In this document: positions 57,204 to 64,000 of the stretch, piece after piece | Numbering within the stretch: position 1 is the stretch's first letter | How the letters are laid out: the number at the start of each line of letters is the position of its first letter | NCBI GenBank assembly: GCA_021014945.1 | Contig: MU266379.1 | Span: 78,317 to 142,316, forward strand | Origin: Leucogyrophana mollusca | Taxonomy: Eukaryota > Basidiomycota > Agaricomycetes > Boletales | Direction: 5' to 3' | Length of the DNA: 64,000 bases | Translations under genes and position numbers: made by a program | The notes under the pieces: generated by a model | The model's database searches: none | Seen by the model: the letters and a program-made list of their open reading frames with translations, nothing else | What the model was told of the DNA's origin: nothing

Positions 57204-57750
57204 CTATGAGCCCCATTCAACCTCTGATTCCCCGTCAGAGTCGGTGTAGGAAACGAGGCTTCCGATCGAGGGGAACCATCCCCATTGATCGAAGTCGACT
57301 CTCGATTCCCCGTGCGAACCTATATGCACGGGTACCCCTTCCTCGACGAGAATGTCTCGTTGATGACAAGACTCGCCCGTAGAGATTATCCCAGATGTAG
57401 AGACGACGCGATGCCAAGGGACAGGAGGGGTTGTGTGTGAAATGAATCTAACAGCTTGAGTAGATGATCAAGTCAGAACGCTGAGAATGGGCTGCCTAAG
57501 GAACAGACGAACCATCTTTAACCTGCTTTGAAGATTTGGGCATTCCGATCAGCTTGGCGATATGACCTGATAAGATAGCATAGCTAAGCGCAGAGCAGGC
57601 TGAAGTTAATGAACCACCGACCACAGCTGGTGACCTTCTGAGCGGGAATGGTCCGAACTACATTGTAGACCTTATCGAACAGTTTAGCAAAAGACGCTTG
57701 TCAGGGAAAGTAAACGCACTCACAGCGACAGTAATTCGTTCCTTGTCCAT
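57204..57750 (-). CDS. Alkyltransferase-like protein (ATL), O6-alkylguanine recognition
   Basis: Related to O6-alkylguanine-DNA alkyltransferases, but with a non-catalytic site. Start taken at 57750 (MDKERITVA). Introns of about 50 to 70 bp lead to VYNVVRTIPAQKVTSCG, then HIAKLIGMPKSSKQV, then AVRFISHTTPPVPWHRVVST. The motif is PWHRV where active enzymes have PCHRV, so the methyl-accepting Cys is Trp. This is the defining change of ATL proteins (S. pombe Atl1, E. coli YbaZ), which bind bulky O6-alkylguanine and hand it to nucleotide excision repair. The protein ends with a long acidic tail (SYTDSDGESEVEWGS, stop TAG 57204-57206). The Tyr of the usual TSYG segment reads Cys under the best splice model. 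The longer frame upstream to 57891 could be an extra exon. Confidence 0.82.
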
Positions 57751-58424
57751 TGCAAGAGCAGGCAAAGCTTCTGAGGGGTGCGTTTCGAAGAGGTAGGAAG
57801 TGACCTGTGAAGGTTTAGGTCTGCAATTCGCCTGATTATATACCGGATCGAAGGCCATGTCCGGGGCAGTGACTTCTGCGGTCGTCCCCATGGGACTTGG
57901 ATTGAAACACCGCCGGCGAAGGACTGCGGCTGTCGAAATTCGTTGGAGAGTTACGGATCCTCACGGATAGTGTCTGCCTCATCAAAACACTCGTGGTAGT
58001 TTCTGATGGCCGGCGGTATACCCGGTTTCATATTCCAGAACCTTTCGGGTTTGCGCGAGAGACTGATGTGTACGTGGAAGAACTCTCCCATGGACATCAG
58101 CGTGGACGGTATGAAGACTGCACTGACCTCAGAGTTATCGACGTCTCCCCGACTGCGGTGGGGCACTGCTGTGAGCATGGCTAGTACTTAGTGAAGTCGC
58201 TCTGGTGGCACTGCCCCGAGAGCTGAGCGCGAGTCCGGGTGAAAGCAGTGAAATGACCGAAACGTATGACTAAGCAGGCCTCAAGATGCGGATCGTAACA
58301 TTTCGACAATCCTTCCACTCAGTAATTACCGCTCTTGCTTTCCATTGCCTTTGGTATCAGATCTTTCCGTGAGAGACCAGCAAGTTACAACCAACAGACC
58401 AACACCGATCGTCTCTAGCTTGAT
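57751..58424. promoter_or_regulatory. Divergent promoter region of the ATL and UBC9 genes
   Basis: About 670 bp between divergent genes. Overlapping frames on both strands near 57950-58190 have some coding-like character (GEFFHVHISLSRKPERFW on the minus strand) but no start, stop and splice set that makes a gene. It may be an unrecognised upstream exon of the ATL gene. Confidence 0.35.
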
Positions 58425-59457
58425 ATGTCCGGAATCTGCAGACCGCGCCTTGCAGAAGAACGCAAGCAGTGGCGAAAAGACCATCCCTTTGTAAGTCGAA
58501 TTCCGCGCAGCTCCGAATCGTTGACCTCGCCATTGACCGTTCGAATGTGTCTTTACGCGCGCCTTCCTGGTGTACATTTAACATCGCTGCCCTACATTTA
58601 CTATCGTTCCCATTCTGGCCCTTGTCTCTCGGCGCTAAACGTCGCCTCTTTCCCCTGGTGCCCCGTAATCTCAGGGATTCTACGCGAAACCAACCAAGGC
58701 AGCGGATGGGTCGATGAACCTAATGGAGTGGGAGGTGGGTATCCCAGGTAAACAAGGAGTAAGCCACGGCCAATATCCGTCAATGGGGTCGTGTGCTGAT
58801 CACTCTCAACCGCCTAGACACCTTGGGAAGGGGGCTTGTATAAGCTTTCAATGACGTTCCTCGAAGGTAAACTACTTCCCCTACCGCGATGTCTTTGCTT
58901 CTACACCGTGTATGACATACATGAATTTGAACTCACGGCTACTCCTTGATGCACTCAAGACTATCCGTCTAAGCCACCAAAATGTAGGTCCAAGCTATGC
59001 CACTCGGCGAGGAGCTCCTCTGACGGTCTTGTTATTGTAGGCAAATTCACACCCCCTTTGTTTCATCCAAACGTATATCCCTCTGGAACCGTGTGCCTTT
59101 CTATCTTGGATGAGGAGAAATCATGGAAACCTGCCATCACGATCAAACAGGTCGGTTTCCACTCTCCGATTTCTCGGCGCTGTATTTAACTTGATGTGGG
59201 GGCGGTGCAGATATTGCTAGGCATCCAAGATCTTCTGGACGATCCCAATGTGAACGATCCAGCGCAGAGCGATGCCTACACCATGTTCAAGTGAGTTCCC
59301 ATTTGTATTGCTTTCGCCTCTATACTGATCAATGCCCAGAAATGACAAGGTTGCTTACGAGTACGTCCCCCCATTGACCTTCCTAGAAGTAGTTCATAAC
59401 TTGACTTCGTTTAGGAGGAGAATCAGACAGCAAGCCCGAGAAAATATACCAAAGTGA
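58425..59457 (+). CDS. UBC9: SUMO-conjugating enzyme E2 (Ubc9)
   Basis: Carries SUMO as a thioester and passes it to lysines of targets in the nucleus. ATG at 58425 ([20 protein letters not shown]), with splicing after HPF to [15 protein letters not shown]. Later segments are [33 protein letters not shown] and [19 protein letters not shown]. The catalytic Cys is in TVCLS. Then come [34 protein letters not shown] and [20 protein letters not shown]. The end is ARENIPK with TGA at 59455-59457. The KNDKVAYE stretch comes from a 21-nt exon at 59340-59360. The basic N-terminal helix and the PNxxDPAQ loop are typical of Ubc9 rather than other E2s. It converges on SNU13 with about 210 bp between stops. 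Confidence 0.96.
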
Positions 59458-59666
59458 TGGTCTAGAGCTTCTTATCTTCACCGCCTCTTCTTCTTACTGA
59501 TAGCCTGATATGATTACACCAATTCTTGTACGTTGACAGCGGATGAATCAAGTATGTTCATAGCACCATCAGCAGCTATCCACGGGTTGTGGCGTCAGCG
59601 AACCAAACAAGATGGTAAATCAACCAATGGCCAAAGATGGCATACTCCAACATGTTAGTGATACAA

Positions 59667-60251
59667 TCAGTACATCAGTTTGTCGATGGCTACTTTGACG
59701 CTGCGAATCTGACTCTGCAACTCTCTTGCTTCACTGGTGGTAACGCTAGCAGCGATCACCGGCCTAGAGACGTTGCAGGCACGCCCGAGTGCAGCTTTCG
59801 AAGGAATGAATACGTAGGGAACGTTCTGTGTCGAAGTAACAATCCAGACGCGAGTGTCAGCAGACCACAGATGATGGAAGATAGGAGAAACCTGCCTTTT
59901 CTTCGCACAAGAGGGGCAGATGAAGTAGAATTTCCAGAGGTTCGGTATCAGCGGTTAGGACGATGAACTCCGCTACACCGCGGTTGAGTGTTTTGGTTGC
60001 TGCGCTGATGGCTTTAGCATCGACACGGAGAAAAGAGCGGCAGCCGTTGCGTACCTTCATTGGCACCTTTTTTTAGCTGTTTATACTGTCCAGCCTGCTG
60101 AACCAGGTCAAGGATCTACGGGGTCAAGAGACGCGGGGACGGAGCTTAAGTATGAGCGGATTTAGCACCAGACGTGGATCAAGGAGAAACTTACGGAGTT
60201 GACAAGAATCTCGTCTGCAAGGGGCCATGCTTTGCCTCGTGCTTCTGCCAT
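59667..60251 (-). CDS. SNU13: Snu13/15.5K, U4 and box C/D snoRNP protein
   Basis: L7Ae-family protein that binds kink-turns in U4 snRNA and box C/D snoRNAs. The start is at 60251. Exon 1 reads [19 protein letters not shown]. Exon 2 carries [20 protein letters not shown]. Exon 3 begins after cagcgcag and reads [20 protein letters not shown] and [15 protein letters not shown]. The last exon gives [20 protein letters not shown] and [19 protein letters not shown]. The end is DKLMY with TGA at 59667-59669. The RNA-binding [12 protein letters not shown] block and the [14 protein letters not shown] and ALGRAC motifs are all intact. A tiny, highly conserved protein of about 125 residues, as expected. 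Confidence 0.96.
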
Positions 60252-60765
60252 TATTTTTCTCTTCGAGTACTTTGTCCTGGGAGATGGAAAGTTTTGATGA
60301 CCTCACGTCGGGCTGATCCTTGGTCAAAATACAGTGAACGGTGAACTGCTGGTGGACTGCAAGAGTGTGCAGGAGGAAAGGCGGTGATGATTTTTTTGCT
60401 TAGTAAGCACCCGAAAAAGGCAGCTTCAGTCGTTCATGTGTTAGCGTTGAAGCGTTTCGCTGGCAGATGTCCGTCCCATCGGTGGGCACTCATGCCATCT
60501 CGGGGAATGCAGAAACCCACAGTCAGACAGCTGGGGGTCATTCGTCTTCTAGATCTCTTCTTTTCTTCCGAAATGCTCGTTCCTGAAGGGCACAACGCCC
60601 GCGCGCATCTGCTTCGCTTGATCTACGGATTAAGTTAGGAGAAAGACAATGTGACATGTTCGCTTGCGGAGAATATTCAGTGTAGTTTTCCTGAATTTTC
60701 ACCGCGATATAAAGGCCCAATCTTGGGGCCAGCTGAATCCCCTAAGCATAACGCCGAGAATCAGC
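60252..60765. promoter_or_regulatory. Divergent promoter region with TATA box at 60708
   Basis: About 510 bp between SNU13 (-) and the AA8 cytochrome gene (+). TATAAAG lies at 60708-60714, about 52 bp before the ATG at 60766. This is a good position for an inducible secreted enzyme. Confidence 0.5.
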
Positions 60766-61808
60766 ATGTTCTCCTCACTTCTAACTGCGGCAATCCTCTG
60801 TGTAGGACTCCAAGTCGGTGCGTCACCTCAACTTATTTAACCGCACATTCGCAAACTGAAGTGTGTGCGTAAATCAAGTCAATGTGGCTGCACAGAGTGC
60901 TGCGGCATATTGTGATTCCACCAGCGGTATCTGTTACCAAGGCTACACAGTATGCACGGTTCATAGCAGAACTTCCGCCAGCTGACATCACAATAATATT
61001 GTATAGGACCCGACTATCAATGTCACTATTGGAATTATTCTCCCTCCACTGTCCACTGGGACTGCTCCCAACAGAACAGAATTCATTGCCGAAATAATCG
61101 CGCCAGCTTCCTTCGGATGGACCGGTCTCAGCGTCGGGGGGACTATGGCGGAAAGTCTTCTATTCACTGTGTGGCCCTACAACAGCGAAGTAATCTTCGG
61201 GCCCAGATGGACTGCGTACGTGATACCTTACGCTGTCTTCTGCGACTGCTCACCGATCGACAATAACAGCGGCTATGTTCAACCTACTCCGTACTCAGGA
61301 CCTATCATCACCATGCTCAAGGACACAAAATTGAACAGCACTCACATCAAAGCGTCGTTCCGCTGCCAGGTCTTTCTTTCTCTGCATGTGCTCATGAAAC
61401 ACCTGCTTACATGGTTTGGCTGGTTACATAGAACTGCACAACTTGGGAAGGAGGCTCTTTGGGCAGTGGCGATCTGTCTGGATTCCAGCTCATCGCCTAT
61501 GTCGCAAATGACGACACTCCTGTCATTGACCCTTCCAATGTCGCCTCGAACTTTACCGAGCACGACCAGATGAACTTTTTCGGTCTCGACTTGTCTACCG
61601 CACATTCTGCAGATTACGATACGTACTGGGGCGCCCAGCTCGAGGTAAGGACCACTTCTTGTTCCTGCGAAACGTAAATTTAGGGCTTCGCTTGTGCTCA
61701 CAGTACCAGCAATGCGGTGGTACTGGGTGGACAGGGTCTACGATTTGTGGCTATGGACTGACCTGCGTGTACAACTCGGCGTACTACAGCCAGTGCCTGG
61801 TCGAGTGA
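60766..61808 (+). CDS. AA8 cytochrome domain protein with CBM1 (cellobiose dehydrogenase-type cytochrome)
   Basis: ATG at 60766 with a short signal peptide ([16 protein letters not shown]). After an intron the mature protein begins [18 protein letters not shown], the usual start of the b-type cytochrome of cellobiose dehydrogenase. Then come [33 protein letters not shown] and [14 protein letters not shown]. The Met of TMAESLL is the expected heme ligand. An exon with [18 protein letters not shown] provides a candidate His ligand. After a final intron the C-terminus is a fungal cellulose-binding module: [18 protein letters not shown], then [16 protein letters not shown], with stop at 61806-61808. 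There is no flavin dehydrogenase domain. Such AA8-CBM1 proteins bind cellulose and can pass electrons to copper monooxygenases. Confidence 0.92.
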
Positions 61809-62109
61809 GCATCGAGCGGGAGAGAAGAGTGCTAATGTAGGCACATGTGGCGGGGGGGGGAGTTGATTGTGATAGAAACTCGGATTTGTACTTGGTGGAT
61901 GAGTCGAACATCCGGCGGCCGAATATGCATGATGAATCCCACGATGTCCTTTCATCCGTTCCGAGCAACTTGAGTCGGATTACTCGTTGTACTTCAGTTG
62001 GACCATCAGAAAAAGATCTTAGCTTTCTCATCATTTTATTTGCTGCCATCCCTCATGGACATTCTACCGAGTACTCCCTCAATCGTCTGTCCTGATGGCA
62101 GAATGACTC
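61809..62109. other. Intergenic stretch
   Basis: About 300 bp with a G-tract (gggggggggg, about 61850-61860). It should hold the end of one transcript and the start of the next. No gene is supported. Confidence 0.4.
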
Positions 62110-63648
62110 AACAATTCTCTCGAAGATATACCTCTAGAGTCTCTCAGAGATGAATTGACTTCCACGAAACGAATCTGCGTTATCGGCGCGGGCCCGTCAG
62201 GTCTAGCTGCTTTGAAAGTGATCTCTGAGAGTCCACAATACAAGGCTGGGCGATGGTCCATCACAGCTTTCGAAGATCGCACGAATGTTGGAGGTGTTTG
62301 GTGAGTTTAGCATCGCAGGTTGGCAGGACTTGTACACATGGCTCACTTGGAAGGACTCTTGGACTCTAGGCTTCCAGCGCCTCCAGTGGATAACCCACCT
62401 TTGACGCCTCTATACGATTCATTGACGACGAACCTTCCACACCCCGTAATGGCCTATACCAGTCACTCGTTTCCACCCTCTACACCCTTATTCCCAAATG
62501 CGGCGGCTGTCCAGGCATATCTAGAGTCCTTCGCTTCTCATTTTAATCTGTTGCCGCTTATTCGACTGAATACCACTGTAACCGGTGCCAAGTGGGAAGC
62601 TCCCATCTGGACGATCACTCTATCTACAGGCGAAGTCTTACCCTTCGACCATGTTATAGTTGCCAATGGTCATTACAGACTGCCCCGTATACCAGATACG
62701 CCTGGACTCTCTGAGTGGATGGCTACAGGGAAAGCCTCTCATTCAGCATGGTACAGGCGTCCACACAACATCGGTGACGTCGTGCTCGTGGTTGGAGGAG
62801 GGCCGAGCGGGAAAGACATCTCTGCCGAGATGTGCTCTGTCGCAAAAGTCGTTATACACTCGGCGACCGGGACATCACCAGAGGACATCGGAAACTTGAA
62901 GCGGAGGGGGAGAGTCATCGAGTTCAAGAGCGATGGTCAGGTCGTATTCGAAGACGGGACATCAGAACAAGCCATCGACCATTGCATCCTTGCTACCGGG
63001 TACCAGATGGACTTCCCTTTCTTCGAAGACTCGGTCATTCTCGCCAGTATTCCTCCGCCCAGCCCCCCGTTGCCTCGCGATCTATTCAATTCGTCCTACC
63101 ACGTATACCCTTTGGCAAAACATCTATTCCCGCTCCAGTCTCACTATCCTCCTTCGTCACTGGCATTCATGGGACTCCTCATCAGGGTCGCTCCGTTCCC
63201 ACTTCTAGAAGCGCAGGCTCGCGCCATCGTCAGGGTGTTTTCCGATCCATCTTCACTAGATACGACTCACGAGGCCATTGACATTATCACTCGTTCCGAG
63301 CAACTTCAAGCGGCAGGTGCTCTCACTCCACTTCAACTATCCAAAGCATGGCATCGCTTCGAGGAACACCAACAATTCGACTATCGCAATGAAATGTACG
63401 AATTTGCTGGACGCTCTCGGCCAAGTGACGAGGTTATTGTAGTCCCTGACTGGGAAAGGGAGATGTATCACGAGAAAGAATTGCTGAGGACAGCATGGAG
63501 GGAGGTGGAGCAGCGCGGGGAGGCCGAGAAGTGGGTGAAAGGTGTTGGTGAGGGAGGGGTGCAAGAGTGGGTGGAATTAATGAGGAGTTTATTGAGGTGG
63601 GCGAAGCAGGGGGATCCAGACGACACGACTTCGTGCAGTCGGCTTTAA
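62110..63648 (+). CDS. Flavin-containing monooxygenase-like protein
   Basis: NAD(P)H- and FAD-dependent oxygenase family. The coding frame is open from about 62105 and shows the FAD-binding motif VIGAGPSGLAALKV at about 62180, then WSITAFEDRTNVGGVW. An intron with gtgagt at about 62301 and acceptor near 62370 leads to LPAPPVDNPPLTPLYDSL. Later motifs include ANGHYRLPRIPD, the FMO-type TGKASHSAWYRRP, the NAD(P)-binding VVGGGPSGKDISAE, and HCILATGYQMDFPFF (the ATG.Y motif). The C-terminal part is helical and charged. Stop TAA at 63646-63648. No in-frame ATG is seen in the first exon, so the true start lies in an upstream exon not resolved. The substrate cannot be inferred. Confidence 0.82.
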
Positions 63649-64000
63649 GTGCAAGGGTGGCTTGTCGCAGGTACGGGTGGCTCTTATCTGTGACATGTAC
63701 AAGATTGCCGACTCCGGGTCTTGGGTATCAAAAGGTATCTGGTATGAGTGAATTATCCCTCACTTGCGCAAGGTCGCATCTCATGTAACAGCGCCTCGAG
63801 GATGGCGGGAAGGTCAGCTGAGCCCCAGCTGACAAGTACCCTTCATAGAATTAATTATCACATGAGTTACTCTGACTCGCTTTCAAGAAGCCTGAATCCC
63901 CCATCAGGGAAATCCCCCCCTACCAATTTGACGAAATTACGAGCACTTCTATCAAATACGCCGAATTGTGTAAAATCCAGTCACTAAAACTTTTATTTTG
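63649..64000. other. Right edge of window
   Basis: About 350 bp after the monooxygenase stop. It is AT-rich near the end (from about 63840). No gene is supported within it. Confidence 0.4.

Noticed and set aside
1..64000. CRISPR array, transposon or virus-like element
   Set aside because: No regular spacer-repeat series, terminal repeats, transposase or reverse transcriptase motifs were found. The retropepsin-like gene at 53-54 kb has no reverse transcriptase, integrase or long terminal repeats near it.
1..64000. Secondary-metabolite gene cluster
   Set aside because: The monooxygenase, SAM synthetase and oxidases are separated by housekeeping genes, and no synthase, terpene cyclase or peptide synthetase backbone enzyme is present.

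Overview
This is a stretch of nuclear DNA from a filamentous fungus, almost certainly a basidiomycete of the Agaricomycetes. Genes are dense and lie on both strands. Nearly all are split by many short introns of about 35 to 110 bp, mostly GT-AG. Gene content fits this group: a DUF6533-type membrane protein, F-box/zinc-binding paralogs, a copper-radical (glyoxal) oxidase, a multicopper oxidase, a lone cellobiose-dehydrogenase-type cytochrome with a cellulose-binding tail, and two heterotrimeric G-protein gamma subunits. Exon models were deduced by eye from splice signals and protein family fit, so internal boundaries are approximate unless stated.

Layout. 0-14 kb: 3' end of a probable Elongin A (+), GID-complex WDR26/Gid7 (-), a serine-rich unknown protein (-), a 2.4 kb gene-free interval, and Vps54 of the GARP tether (-). 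13.8-20.7 kb: a metaxin-like outer mitochondrial membrane protein (+), a TLC-domain membrane protein (-), two G-gamma genes in opposite orientation around an unknown acidic gene, and mitochondrial thioredoxin (-). 21.4-35.8 kb: a secreted GPI-type cupredoxin (+), Noc4 (+), a DUF6533 membrane protein (-), a myotubularin PI3P phosphatase (+), S-adenosylmethionine synthetase (+) and amidophosphoribosyltransferase (+), whose start codon is split by an intron. 36-46 kb: a copper-radical oxidase with an extra N-terminal module (+), Pno1 (-), a URI/Bud27-like protein (+), GPI mannosyltransferase III (+) and a Cox24/mS38 protein (-). 46-57 kb: two F-box paralogs point at each other around a multicopper oxidase and a retropepsin-like conserved gene. 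57-64 kb: an alkyltransferase-like protein with Trp in place of the catalytic Cys (-), SUMO E2 Ubc9 (+), Snu13 (-), an AA8-CBM1 cytochrome (+) and a flavin monooxygenase (+).

Themes. Many genes are housekeeping: ribosome assembly (Noc4, Pno1, Snu13), membrane traffic (Vps54, myotubularin), mitochondrial import and translation (metaxin, mS38), one-carbon and purine metabolism (SAM synthetase, Ade4). Scattered among them are secreted oxidative enzymes typical of wood or litter decay. There is no obvious operon-like or secondary-metabolite cluster, prophage, CRISPR array, tRNA or rRNA. The features most worth a second look are the G-gamma pair, the ATL protein, the split start codon, the N-terminal fusion on the copper-radical oxidase, and the F-box-bounded block.
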